Shown: in pieces, positions 16,734 to 26,153 of the stretch
How positions within the stretch are numbered: the stretch's first letter is position 1
Layout: every line of letters starts with the position of its first letter
Assembly (NCBI GenBank): GCA_023666965.1
Contig: JAMPAZ010000001.1
Coordinates: forward strand, 165,223-229,222
Source: Muribaculum sp.
Lineage (GTDB): Bacteria > Bacteroidota > Bacteroidia > Bacteroidales > Muribaculaceae
Direction: 5' to 3'
Length of the DNA: 64,000 nucleotides
Position numbers and translations under genes: made by a program
The notes under the pieces: model-generated
Told to the model about the DNA's origin: nothing
Database searches by the model: none
The model's input: the letters and a program-made list of their open reading frames with translations, nothing else

Positions 16734-19412
16734 TTACCTGCCCGAATTTCGAATCTTATCCCGCAGATAATCATTAAACTCACTCGCATCAAGCAGCTCG
16801 TCCACCGTCAAGTGCATACGATACCGCCAATAATGACGCGGATTCGCAGGAATGTTGATCAACTCCTCACGAGGATCCTGACGGCGCAGAGCACCGCTCG
16901 CCGACAGCCAGTCCTGTAGCGGAAATATGGCCAACATCGACGGCGCATGAAGATTCAAAGTCAAAATCTTGTCGCAAATCCATGGCTCGGCATATTGAGG
17001 TGCCTCACCGCCTTCATGCAGCACCTCGTTATAATAACGTTGCGTAACGTTACGGTCTTCCTCCCACCACTGACGGATACCGCCCATGTCGTGAGTCGAA
17101 GTCGTGCACACCGAAAGATATGGATAAGTCCACGTATTTCCGAACTTAGCCTTCGGATCTTTCGGCATACGCTGAATCTCAAGAGCAAGCATCTGAAGTT
17201 GACTCATCACCGCCGGAACGCAGTCTGGTATCATACCCAAATCCTCGGCACAGGTCAGCATCGAAGTCGCGTCAAGCAACGGCGGAAGCTTCCACATCGC
17301 CTTACCATACCAGAAGTCGTTATGTCGATGATAATAGAAATCGTTATACAAGCGGTTAAAACACCACTTCTCATAGTCACTCAACGAACGGTAGATATAC
17401 GTAAACTGACCGGCGATGCGCGGATGATACTTACCCTTCTCATACGGGTCTTCGATGAACAGCACCTCGTCGATAAGTCCGAGCAGCGCATTGCAAAGTC
17501 GCGTATTTTTCTCATCCTTATCCTCCTTTGCAAAGTAGTCGACTATTTTGCGCTGAGTGTCAAATTCGGGACGCATCTTATATCGTCCGTAGCCGACGCT
17601 GATCAAGAATCTGCGTTTAGCCTCCTCCGTATACTCCCCGAAGAAATCATATAGGAAGTAGTCCATCACGAACGGCGTAGTCTGCAAGTCCACGTCAATC
17701 CAGAAGTCATAGTTCGACTTAAGCTCCTCTGGCGAAAATGGAAGCGCGGGATTAAACACACCCAACAATCCGTGGACAGCGTCCATAGGAATCTGCCATA
17801 TACGGAAAAATCCAAGCACATGGTCGATGCGGTATGCGTCGAAATACTCAGCCATTTTGCGGAAACGAGCCTTCCACCATGCAAACCCGTCCTTGGCCAT
17901 CTCCTCCCAATTATACGTCGGGAAACCCCAATTTTGGCCGAGAACCGAAAAATCGTCAGGAGGAGCACCCGCCTGGCAGTTCATGTTAAACAGCCGCGGA
18001 TCAATCCATGCATCGACACTGTCGCGGGAAATGCCGATAGGAATGTCGCCCTTAAACGCCACTCCATGCTCGCCGGCATAATCATGGACTTCACGCATCT
18101 GCTTGTCAAGATGATACTGTATATAGTACACGTAGTTTATAGCGTCGCGGTTCTTCTCGATAAAGTCAGCCACTTTATCCTCGTCATAAACCGCATATTC
18201 ACCCCACTTTCCGAACTCGGGAGTACCGTTCTGGTCGCGGAGCACACAGAATGCAGCATATGGAGTAAGCCACTTGCCGTTCTTCTCCACAAATTCCTTA
18301 AACTCCGGTGAATCAAGCGTCTTTTGACCCTCCTGGGCAAAAATTTCGCGAGTATATTCATTCTTTGCGTTATTCACCCGCTCATAGTCCACCGTAGGCA
18401 ATGCGTTAAGTTCATGCCTTAAGTCCTCATAATACTGCCGTCGCCCGTCGTCGTTAAGCAGACCCAGTTCGCTTAGTCGAAGATACATCGGATGGAGCGC
18501 AAACGTCGAGTTGGCGTTGTAGGGATACGAATCTGTCCAAGTGTGTGTCATAGTCGTATCGTTTATCGGAAGTATCTGGAGGAACTTCTGACCGGTGCGC
18601 ACGGCCCAGTCAACCATCTTCTTAAGGTCAAAAAAGTCGCCTACTCCGAAGTCGTCGTCGCTCCTAACAGAGAACACCGGAATTGCTACACCTGCCCCGT
18701 GCCATGCCGGACGCGAATTGTTAAATCGGAGTCCGCTTATGATCAATGCCGAACTCTTATGCTCCGGAACTATGTTCATAACGCGGTTGTCGCCGCCTTC
18801 CCAGGCAAGCACCTCGCCCGTCTCCTTCTTGACTATTATAAACTTATACCGGAACGGAATGTCAATCTCTTTAAGGTCAAGAGTTATGCTCCACTCCGGG
18901 AAATTGCAGTCGTTCAGCGTCAACGCCCTGTCAGGATTCCAATTTCCAAGCGCGTCGCAGTCGCCGCAGACAGCAAGCTCCTCATCCTTCCCCACCATCG
19001 GAGCCATCACACGCAAGGTAATCGACTGCCCGTGAATATCTACAGGACAGGCCCGATGGTCGCGTCTGTTAATGCAGTTGACAAACACCGACGAATAATA
19101 AGGCTTGTCGTAAGGCATATCCTGCCAGTGGTCATATATCTCGTAGCTCAGAATACCCGCCCCGACATTGAGCCGATGCGGACCGCCCCATTCGTGGCGC
19201 TCATGTCCGTTGTCGTTTCTGACCATATAGCGGTAGTCAAACGATTCTGTATCGTCAGGCACCTCGATGGTCCGCGACCAGACACCCACGCCGTCAAGCT
19301 CCATCTTTAGAGCCACGGATTCATCGCCGTTGCCCAACTGTGGTATACCGCCGGTGATGTACACCGACTCGCCCCATTGGGTCCGATAGTCGATATTAAA
19401 GTTTATTTTCAT
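16734..19412 (-). CDS. malQ: 4-alpha-glucanotransferase, GH77, with two N-terminal CBM20 domains
   Basis: Cytoplasmic disproportionating enzyme that transfers maltosyl/glucan units between alpha-1,4-glucans. 892 residues, far longer than the roughly 500 of enteric MalQ because of two N-terminal starch-binding CBM20 domains (about 1-110 and 125-240; the second has VCGDCDALGNWNPDRAL) and an insertion in the catalytic part, an architecture like plant DPE2. Catalytic nucleophile Asp-530 is in YRIDHVLGFFRIW, acid/base Glu-723 in CAEDLGMIP, and the stabilising Asp in TSTHDMGGIRQWW. No signal peptide, so cytoplasmic. It stands alone, read towards the PUL on the opposite strand; glycogen or maltodextrin turnover is the likely role rather than the beta-glucan pathway. 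Confidence 0.95.
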   Translation of the reverse strand: MKINFNIDYRTQWGESVYITGGIPQLGNGDESVALKMELDGVGVWSRTIEVPDDTESFDYRYMVRNDNGHERHEWGGPHRLNVGAGILSYEIYDHWQDMPYDKPYYSSVFVNCINRRDHRACPVDIHGQSITLRVMAPMVGKDEELAVCGDCDALGNWNPDRALTLNDCNFPEWSITLDLKEIDIPFRYKFIIVKKETGEVLAWEGGDNRVMNIVPEHKSSALIISGLRFNNSRPAWHGAGVAIPVFSVRSDDDFGVGDFFDLKKMVDWAVRTGQKFLQILPINDTTMTHTWTDSYPYNANSTFALHPMYLRLSELGLLNDDGRRQYYEDLRHELNALPTVDYERVNNAKNEYTREIFAQEGQKTLDSPEFKEFVEKNGKWLTPYAAFCVLRDQNGTPEFGKWGEYAVYDEDKVADFIEKNRDAINYVYYIQYHLDKQMREVHDYAGEHGVAFKGDIPIGISRDSVDAWIDPRLFNMNCQAGAPPDDFSVLGQNWGFPTYNWEEMAKDGFAWWKARFRKMAEYFDAYRIDHVLGFFRIWQIPMDAVHGLLGVFNPALPFSPEELKSNYDFWIDVDLQTTPFVMDYFLYDFFGEYTEEAKRRFLISVGYGRYKMRPEFDTQRKIVDYFAKEDKDEKNTRLCNALLGLIDEVLFIEDPYEKGKYHPRIAGQFTYIYRSLSDYEKWCFNRLYNDFYYHRHNDFWYGKAMWKLPPLLDATSMLTCAEDLGMIPDCVPAVMSQLQMLALEIQRMPKDPKAKFGNTWTYPYLSVCTTSTHDMGGIRQWWEEDRNVTQRYYNEVLHEGGEAPQYAEPWICDKILTLNLHAPSMLAIFPLQDWLSASGALRRQDPREELINIPANPRHYWRYRMHLTVDELLDASEFNDYLRDKIRNSGR

Positions 19413-19530
19413 GTCAAATAGATATTATTGAATTTTAGTTACTCCTTAGAATCACGCCGGAGTCCGGCCAAATCCGAAAACTCCCTATTATTAATAATGT
19501 ATGTCGTGGCCGTAAAGTTAATCAGAATTG

Positions 19531-19583
19531 TAAAAAAATTATGGCCTACGGCGATTTTTTTCTCTCCATAGGCCATATTTTTT
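19531..19583 (-). terminator. Terminator after the ribonucleotide reductase gene
   Basis: TATGGCCTA (19540-19548) pairs with TAGGCCATA (19569-19577). On the minus strand it is followed by a U-run (seven A at 19532-19538 on the plus strand), and a T-run also lies on the other side, so it may work in both directions. It separates nrdJ from malQ. Confidence 0.6.
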
Positions 19584-19597
19584 CTCGGTCGCGTCTA

Positions 19598-22138
19598 TCA
19601 ACCGCACTTTGAAGTGCCGCACGACGTGCATATCAGACACCCCTCCTGATAGACCAGTGTCTCATTGCCGCAGTTCGGGCACTTTTGTCCGTTCGCCTGG
19701 GTACCGTTTGGCAGATACTTCTTCAGCGCACGCTCTACGCCCATCTTCCATGTGTTTATCGACTGGCTGTCAAGTTCAAGTCCACCGACGAGCTTAAGCA
19801 CCTGGTCAATAGGCATTCCGTAGCGGAGAACGCCCGAAATCAGCTTGGCATAGTTCCAATACTCTGGGTTGAATTTGTCAGAAAGACCTTCGATTGTCGT
19901 CTTATAACCACGCTTGTTGATAAATTGGAAGTCATAACGCTTCGTTCCGTCCTCGCCGACAGCCTTAATAATTTTTCCTTTCGTGACGCTCTTCGGACAG
20001 AAAATGCCGTCCTCATCGTCGGCAAGCCCCGTAAATATCTCATACGGACGCCCGTCTACAAGTCCGACGAAAGCTATCCACTTCTCCTTATTGTTCTGGA
20101 AACGAACCACGTCGGCTTCCAATTCTATCGGACGCTTGGCCACGTGGGGTGCCACGGCGTTGATGACCGGAGCTTGTGGCTGCGACTTTTTCTCTATGGC
20201 GACGAGAACTCCCGAACGCGAGCCGTCGCGATATACCGTACATCCTTTGCATCCGCTTCTCCATGCCTCGACATAAAGCCGGTTGACAAGCTCCTCGCTT
20301 ACGTCCGACGGCAGATTTATGGTGACGCTTATCGAATGATCCACCCACTTCTGAATGCGTCCCTGCATCTTGACCTTCTCCATCCAGTCGATGTCGTTAG
20401 CCGTGGCTTTGCTGTATGGCGACCTTGCTACAAGATCGTCAAGCTCATCCTGCGTGTAGTTGTCTTTGCGCTCTATGCCGTTAACTTCCATCCAAGTAAT
20501 AAACTTGGGATGATAGACTATATATTCCTCAAATGCATCACCCGTGTCGTCAACGTAGTCGATACGCACATCCGGATCATTGGGGTTGACTTTGCGGCGA
20601 CGTTTATACACCGGCATGAACACCGGCTCGATACCCGAAGTCGTACGGGTCATAAGGCTCGTCGTTCCGGTCGGCGCTATCGTCAGACACGCTATGTTCC
20701 TGCGCCCCGAGTTCACCATCTTTTCATAAAGCCCGGGCGATGCCTCCTTAAGTCGGTTGATAAACGGATTTGCCTTCTCGCGTTCCGTATCATATATCTC
20801 AAAAGCGCCGCGCTCGGCCGCAAGCTCAACCGACGACCCGTAGGCCGCCAAGGCAAGTTCGCGGTGAACGCGCTCTGAAAAGTCTGTGGCTTCCGGAGTC
20901 CCGTATTGGAGTCCCATAGCCGCAATCATATCACCCTCGGCAGTCGTGCCAACACCCGTACGACGACCTTTCAAAGTCTTCGACTTTATCTTCTCCCATA
21001 GATGACGCTCCGTCGACTTGACCTCCTTCATTTCGGGGTCGGCATCGATTTTCTCGATGATAGTGTCGATTTTCTCCATCTCCAAGTCGATGATGTCGTC
21101 CATCATACGCTGTGCCTTGGCAACGTGGTTGCGGAATAGATCGAAGTCAAACTCAGCTTGTTCTGTAAACGGATTCTTCACATAGCTGTATAGATTGATT
21201 GCCAACAGACGGCAACTGTCGTAGGAACACAAGGGAATCTCTCCGCACGGATTCGTCGAAATAGTGCGGAATCCAAGGTCGGCATAACAGTCCGGCACCG
21301 ACTCGCGGGTGATGGTATCCCAAAACAATACACCCGGCTCTGCCGATTTCCATGCATTATGCACTATTTTGCCCCAAATCGAAGCCGCGTCAACCTCCTT
21401 CTTTACAGCCGGCTCCGACGAGTCTACCGGAAACTGCTGCACGTATGGCCTACGCTCAGTGGCAGCGAGCATAAACTCATCGTCTATGCGCACCGACACA
21501 TTGGCCCCGGTCACCTTGCCTTCAACCATTTTAGCGTCGATGAACGCCTCGCTGTCAGGATGCTTGATACTGACAGTCATCATCAACGCACCGCGCCGGC
21601 CGTCCTGCGCCACTTCACGCGTAGAGTTGGAATACCGTTCCATAAACGGCACAAGTCCCGTAGAAGTCAATGCCGAATTCTTTACAGGCATACCCTCGGG
21701 GCGCAAGTGGCTCAGGTCGTGCCCCACACCTCCGCGACGCTTCATAAGCTGCACTTGCTCCTCGTCGATTCGCATTATGCCTCCGTAAGAGTCAGGGCCT
21801 CCGTCCAAGCCGATTACGAAGCAGTTGCTGAGCGAACCTACCTGGTAATTATTGCCGATGCCGCTCATCGGACTCCCCTGAGGCACCACATAGCGGAAAT
21901 CCTTAAGCAACCCGAACACTTCATCTTCGCTCATCGGATTAGCGTACTTACGCTCAATTCGGGCTATCTCAGAGGTTATACGACGGTGCATGTCGTCTGG
22001 AGTCTTTTCAAAGATATGTCCGAACGAATCTTTAAGGGCATATTTTGTCACCCATACTCGCGATGCAAGCTCGTCACCCCCGAAATATTCGAGAGTGGCT
22101 TCCTGAGCTTCATCAAATGTGTAGATTTTGTTGTTCAC
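19598..22138 (-). CDS. nrdJ: Class II (adenosylcobalamin-dependent) ribonucleoside-diphosphate reductase
   Basis: Reduces ribonucleotides to deoxyribonucleotides using coenzyme B12 to make the thiyl radical, without oxygen. 846 residues. Redox cysteine in GSLSNCFVIG, finger-loop NPCGEIPLC with radical Cys-298 and Glu-300, LSHLRPEG and APTGTTSLMT motifs of the family; a C-terminal cysteine cluster CPNCGNETLVYQEGC...CTSCGTSKCG (zinc ribbon plus reducible tail). Transcribed alone. No cobalamin riboswitch B12-box (GCCACTG) is present in the 437-bp upstream region, so control by B12 is not supported by sequence here. Confidence 0.95.
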   Translation of the reverse strand: MNNKIYTFDEAQEATLEYFGGDELASRVWVTKYALKDSFGHIFEKTPDDMHRRITSEIARIERKYANPMSEDEVFGLLKDFRYVVPQGSPMSGIGNNYQVGSLSNCFVIGLDGGPDSYGGIMRIDEEQVQLMKRRGGVGHDLSHLRPEGMPVKNSALTSTGLVPFMERYSNSTREVAQDGRRGALMMTVSIKHPDSEAFIDAKMVEGKVTGANVSVRIDDEFMLAATERRPYVQQFPVDSSEPAVKKEVDAASIWGKIVHNAWKSAEPGVLFWDTITRESVPDCYADLGFRTISTNPCGEIPLCSYDSCRLLAINLYSYVKNPFTEQAEFDFDLFRNHVAKAQRMMDDIIDLEMEKIDTIIEKIDADPEMKEVKSTERHLWEKIKSKTLKGRRTGVGTTAEGDMIAAMGLQYGTPEATDFSERVHRELALAAYGSSVELAAERGAFEIYDTEREKANPFINRLKEASPGLYEKMVNSGRRNIACLTIAPTGTTSLMTRTTSGIEPVFMPVYKRRRKVNPNDPDVRIDYVDDTGDAFEEYIVYHPKFITWMEVNGIERKDNYTQDELDDLVARSPYSKATANDIDWMEKVKMQGRIQKWVDHSISVTINLPSDVSEELVNRLYVEAWRSGCKGCTVYRDGSRSGVLVAIEKKSQPQAPVINAVAPHVAKRPIELEADVVRFQNNKEKWIAFVGLVDGRPYEIFTGLADDEDGIFCPKSVTKGKIIKAVGEDGTKRYDFQFINKRGYKTTIEGLSDKFNPEYWNYAKLISGVLRYGMPIDQVLKLVGGLELDSQSINTWKMGVERALKKYLPNGTQANGQKCPNCGNETLVYQEGCLICTSCGTSKCG

Positions 22139-22575
22139 AACGTTTTTTAATTAGAGAGGTTTATTCGACTAAAAACCGGTGTTTCAAGTTAGACTAAGAG
22201 ACCGTGTCGACTGTCGGTCGAAATTGCCACGGCCACGGATAGGTTACAAAAAGAATTACGGTGCAAAGTAGGTAATTTATTTTCAGTCCGCCAAATCCGG
22301 CACCCGTTTTATTCGAAAATGTAGATAAGTTTCCCCAAAATTTACGGTCGTCGCTAAAAATCAAGCTGTTACAGAAATACGCCATGTTGAAAGTTCTCCG
22401 GTTTAGTCAATTTACACGTGCCGTTGGCTCCTTTTTTTGTATTTCCGCAGAATTTATCATTTTCAGTTTGGTGCCTTTACGAATCCGCGACAAAACGCCC
22501 GGAACAAATAAAATTTTGCATTTCAAACTATTAATCGTAAATTCGTGAAATAAACATTTCAACCATATTACCGAC
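22139..22575. other. Divergent intergenic region between nrdJ and the nitroreductase gene
   Basis: It must hold promoters for both genes. A 5-bp-stem palindrome GACCG...CGGTC lies at 22200-22219. On the minus strand TACTTTG near 22265 is a one-base-short version of the -7 consensus and could serve nrdJ. No open frame looks real and no riboswitch was recognised. Confidence 0.4.
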
Positions 22576-23367
22576 ATGACACCATCATCCGACATCGCGC
22601 CGTTTGACATCGACAAATATTCTTTACGCCGTCGCACAGTCCGGTCTTATTCAACCAAGACCGTTCCCGACCAGTTGATCGACCGGCTAATAGAGGAGGC
22701 CTCACACGCCCCCACGACAGGCAACATGCAGCTATACTCCGTCATCGTCACCCGATCCCCTGAAGGCAAGAAGGCTCTCGCACCGCTTCACTTCAATCAG
22801 CCCCAGGTCGAAAGCTGTTCCGCCGTATTGACATTCTGCGTCGACATCAACCGCTTCGTCCGTTGGTGCGAAGTCAACGATGCCGATCCCGGATTCGACA
22901 ATCTGCAGTCGCTCCTTTACGGCATTCTCGACACAGCGCTGTTTGCACAGCAGTTCAACACCCTTGCCGAAGCTCACGGACTCGGATGTTGCTACCTCGG
23001 CACGACAACGTTCACCGCACCCGAAATTGCGAAGGTGCTGAATTTGCCGCCAAGAGTCATTCCCCTGACGACCATCACTGTGGGCTACCCCGAAGGGCCC
23101 TCGGCGACATCCGACCGCCTTCCGCTCGATGCCATACGCCACGACGGTGCCTACCGCCAATACTCCGATTCCGACATCAAGCGTATCTATGACGAAAAGG
23201 AATCGCTCGAAGAAAGCCTGCGCTTTATTAAGGAGAACGCCAAGACTACTCTCGCCCAGGTCTATGCCGATGTCCGCTATCCCAAAGAAATGAACGAGAC
23301 CTACTCAGCCAAACTGGCCGAATTTCTGAGCGACTTCCTTTCCGCGCCAAGCGATAGCGCCAAGTAA
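22576..23367 (+). CDS. Nitroreductase-family FMN oxidoreductase
   Basis: FMN-dependent NAD(P)H oxidoreductase of the NfsA/NfrA type, acting on nitro compounds, flavins or quinones; physiological substrate unknown. 263 residues. RRRTVRSYS and EEASHAPTTGNMQLYSVIV near the N-terminus form the FMN phosphate-binding site; LGCCYLGTTTFTAPEIAKVLNLPPRVIPLTTITVGYPEG is the conserved second half; the last about 60 residues are a helical extension. Transcribed with the DUF4301 gene 36 nt downstream, possibly as a pair, though no functional link is obvious. Confidence 0.85.
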   Translation: MTPSSDIAPFDIDKYSLRRRTVRSYSTKTVPDQLIDRLIEEASHAPTTGNMQLYSVIVTRSPEGKKALAPLHFNQPQVESCSAVLTFCVDINRFVRWCEVNDADPGFDNLQSLLYGILDTALFAQQFNTLAEAHGLGCCYLGTTTFTAPEIAKVLNLPPRVIPLTTITVGYPEGPSATSDRLPLDAIRHDGAYRQYSDSDIKRIYDEKESLEESLRFIKENAKTTLAQVYADVRYPKEMNETYSAKLAEFLSDFLSAPSDSAK

Positions 23368-23403
23368 CCGACTCTAAACATAACCACATAAAAGTATTTA
23401 TCT

Positions 23404-24924
23404 ATGCTACCAGAAGATGTAAAAACGCTTGAAGAAAAGGGCATAAGCCCGGAAACGTTCCAAGCACAAATCGACCGGTTCCACACCGGATTTCCCTATC
23501 TGAAGATTCTCGACTCGGCACGTGTAGGCAATGGAATCCTCGCCCTCGGAGAAGCCGACCGCAAAGAGGCTGTCGATCGCTGGGACGAATACCTCTCGCA
23601 CGGAGGAGAAGTGTTTAAATTCGTACCCGCGTCGGGAGCCGCATCACGCATGTTCAAGTCGCTGTTCGGTTTTCTCGAAGGAGAGGCTAACGAACCAACT
23701 CCCAAGAGCGATGTAGCCGCCTTCATCCAAGGCCTGCCGAAATTCGCCTTCTATGCCGAACTCGACAACGCTTGCCGCAAACTCTACGACAAAGACATCA
23801 ACGCGCTGACCGAAGACGGCCGCTACAAAGACATCGTAGCCGCGCTCCTCCATTCCGAAGGACTTAACTACGGAAATCTACCAAAAGGGTTGCTGAAGTT
23901 CCACTCCTACGCCGACGGACCGCGAACACCGCTCGAAGAACACCTCGTCGAAGGAGCACAGACCGCCACCGACCGCAACGGCGTAGTACATCTCCACTTC
24001 ACCGTTTCGCCCGAACATCGCCCGCTCTTCGAGGCAAAAATTGCCCTGGCCGTACCCACACTCGAGAAGAAACTCGGTGTCAAATACGAAATTTCGCTTT
24101 CTGAACAGAAAAAATCTACCGACACAGTCGCGGTCAATCCCGACAACACGCCGTTCCGCGAAAATGGCAAGCTTCTATTCCGTCCCGGCGGACACGGTGC
24201 TCTGATCGAAAACCTTAACGACATAAACTCAGCAGTGGTGTTCATCAAAAACATCGACAACGTAGTGCCTGACAGTCAGCGCGATGCCACTATTGAATAT
24301 AAAAAAGTACTCGCAGGAAGCCTGATTCTCGCGCACGACCGCATCGAACAATACCTGCGCACAATCGAGTCCGGAGACTACACCATCGACGACGTAAGGA
24401 AGATGATTGCATTCATGCACGACACCCTCAACATCCGCGACGAAAAGATGAAACAGCTCGAAGATGTCGATCTCGTCCTCTACATCAAAGACAAGCTGAA
24501 CCGACCCCTCCGCGTATGCGGCATGGTACGCAACGAAGGCGAACCCGGCGGAGGCCCGTTCATTGCATACAACCCCGACGGATCTACATCGCCGCAAATT
24601 CTCGAAAGCACCCAAATCGACCCTGCAAACGTCCAATACAAAGAGATGCTGTCAAAGGCCACGCACTTCAACCCCGTCGATCTCGTCTGCTATCTGAAGG
24701 ACATCGACGGGAAAAAGTTCAACCTGCCGGAATACGTCGACCCCGACACCGGATTCATATCCTCCAAGTCGAAAAACGGCCGTGAACTGCGTGCGCTCGA
24801 GCTTCCGGGCCTCTGGAACGGAGCAATGAGCGACTGGAACACCATCTTCGTCGAAGTCCCCATCGCCACATTCAACCCCGTCAAGACAGTCAACGACCTC
24901 CTCCGCCCCACCCACCAGTCATAA
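23404..24924 (+). CDS. DUF4301 family protein, function unknown
   Basis: 506 residues, cytoplasmic (no signal peptide or membrane segment). Contains VFKFVPASGAASRMFKSLFGFL, the recognisable DUF4301 N-terminal region, LLFRPGGHGALIENLNDINSAVVFIKNIDNVVPD in the middle and RVCGMVRNEGEPGGGPFIAYNPDGS later. The G-x-G-rich stretches and the KNIDN motif recall nucleotide-sugar pyrophosphorylase-like folds, but this is only a visual impression. The family is widespread in Bacteroidetes with no assigned activity known to me. Confidence 0.75.
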   Translation: MLPEDVKTLEEKGISPETFQAQIDRFHTGFPYLKILDSARVGNGILALGEADRKEAVDRWDEYLSHGGEVFKFVPASGAASRMFKSLFGFLEGEANEPTPKSDVAAFIQGLPKFAFYAELDNACRKLYDKDINALTEDGRYKDIVAALLHSEGLNYGNLPKGLLKFHSYADGPRTPLEEHLVEGAQTATDRNGVVHLHFTVSPEHRPLFEAKIALAVPTLEKKLGVKYEISLSEQKKSTDTVAVNPDNTPFRENGKLLFRPGGHGALIENLNDINSAVVFIKNIDNVVPDSQRDATIEYKKVLAGSLILAHDRIEQYLRTIESGDYTIDDVRKMIAFMHDTLNIRDEKMKQLEDVDLVLYIKDKLNRPLRVCGMVRNEGEPGGGPFIAYNPDGSTSPQILESTQIDPANVQYKEMLSKATHFNPVDLVCYLKDIDGKKFNLPEYVDPDTGFISSKSKNGRELRALELPGLWNGAMSDWNTIFVEVPIATFNPVKTVNDLLRPTHQS

Positions 24925-24932
24925 TCCCTGCC

Positions 24933-25022
24933 AATGCATCGGAGATGCATCACCTCGAAACTGGGCAGCAGTGGCGAAATGGGGTCAGCTTCTGAAGGAA
25001 GCTGACCCCATTTCGCCACTGC
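24933..25022. repeat. Extragenic repeat: GGA-loop palindrome followed by a 26-bp hairpin with GAA loop
   Basis: AATGCATCGGAGATGCATCA (24933-24952) recurs in similar form at 28653-28672. Then arms 24968-24993 and 24997-25022 form an almost perfect 26-bp stem with loop GAA at 24994-24996; the pair next to the loop is T.G. The apex GCTTCT-GAA-GGAAGC is identical, on the opposite strand, to the hairpin at 28944-28958. No T-tract follows, so it is not a simple terminator although it lies just after the DUF4301 gene. Confidence 0.7.
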
Positions 25023-25079
25023 CTTCTCTACGTAAATCATGAATGCAAACCTTAATCGCATAAAAAGTGTTATAAAATT

Positions 25080-26135
25080 ATGAAAAAGAAAGACGCGATA
25101 AGAAATATGTGGAAGGAATGCTTCAACGATTCCGACCAATACGTGGACATGTTTTTCTCCACGGTTTACTCCGATGCCGACGCGCTGACGCTCGAACACG
25201 ACGGCAACGTGGTCAGCTCAATGTTGCTCCAACGCTACGCCATGAACTTCCATGGCACCACGTGCTCCATTAGCTACATTTGCGGAGCCGCCACCCTCAA
25301 ACGATGGCGCGGCATGGGCTTCATGGGCGAATTGATGCGCCGAGCCATCCGTGAATCGTTCGAACGCGGCGATCTTCTGTGCGCACTGATTCCCGCAGGA
25401 CAGAGTCTATACAAATTCTATGAGAAATTCGGCTTCTCGCCAATATTCTACGTCGACATCGAGCACTACTCCTCGGCTCACAATTTCCGCCACGATGCCT
25501 ACTATCAGCTCGTCCCCGACGTATCACAAGAGAAAGTCTACGACTTTTTCGACACTATGATGCGACGTCGTCCGTGCGCAGTTCAGCATTCCCGACAGCA
25601 ATACGAACAGATTCTGATGGACAACTCCGCTTCGGGAGGCACCGTCATTGCTTTGGCCGACTCCGACGGCAACATCGCGGCACTCGGATTTGCCGCCCCT
25701 ATTGAAGGCGAACCGACCGTGATGGACATCCTAGCCTCGTCGCCCGACGCTGAGGAGGCACTGCTCGACGAAATACACAAGGAATTTTCCGGAGATCCGC
25801 TGACCGTCTACGGCTACTATGGCGCCCGCGACTACAATCTTGATCCGAGAGGCATGGGACGCATAGTCAACATGAACGAATGCACAAAGATTCTGGCGCA
25901 GGCTTATCCGAAACTAAATCTGGCTATACGCATCCACGACAACATCATACGCGAAAACAACCACATCTACATCATCGACGGAGGCCGTGCCGTCATCAAC
26001 GATGGCTACGGCGGTCGGCTCGACTATGACATTGACATCGAAGTATTTACTTCCATGGTATTCGGCAACGAGGTCACACGTCGTCTGCTCGACTTCCCCG
26101 CTGTAAGGCCATTCATCAGTCTAATGCTCGACTGA
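25080..26135 (+). CDS. GNAT-family N-acetyltransferase (Eis-like)
   Basis: Predicted acetyl-CoA-dependent N-acetyltransferase; substrate unknown. 351 residues. The GNAT core is about 15-130, with the acetyl-CoA loop in KRWRGMGFMGELMRRAIRESFERG (R-x-x-G-x-G/A pattern) and a conserved aromatic LYKFYEKFGFSPIFYVD. The second half (about 150-350) ends in an SCP2-like domain (LAIRIHDNIIRENNHIYIIDGG), the arrangement seen in Eis-type enzymes. It faces the sigma factor gene tail to tail, only 18 nt apart. Confidence 0.8.
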   Translation: MKKKDAIRNMWKECFNDSDQYVDMFFSTVYSDADALTLEHDGNVVSSMLLQRYAMNFHGTTCSISYICGAATLKRWRGMGFMGELMRRAIRESFERGDLLCALIPAGQSLYKFYEKFGFSPIFYVDIEHYSSAHNFRHDAYYQLVPDVSQEKVYDFFDTMMRRRPCAVQHSRQQYEQILMDNSASGGTVIALADSDGNIAALGFAAPIEGEPTVMDILASSPDAEEALLDEIHKEFSGDPLTVYGYYGARDYNLDPRGMGRIVNMNECTKILAQAYPKLNLAIRIHDNIIRENNHIYIIDGGRAVINDGYGGRLDYDIDIEVFTSMVFGNEVTRRLLDFPAVRPFISLMLD

Positions 26136-26153
26136 CAACCGATACGCACGAGC

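Noticed and set aside
18492-19310. Long open frame opposite malQ
   Set aside because: Shadow of a high-GC coding strand; no domain features, while malQ has intact catalytic motifs.
19685-20878. 397-codon frame opposite nrdJ
   Set aside because: Antisense shadow of nrdJ, whose motifs are intact throughout.
22139-22400. Cobalamin riboswitch before nrdJ
   Set aside because: No GCCACTG B12-box or paired core could be found on the minus strand.
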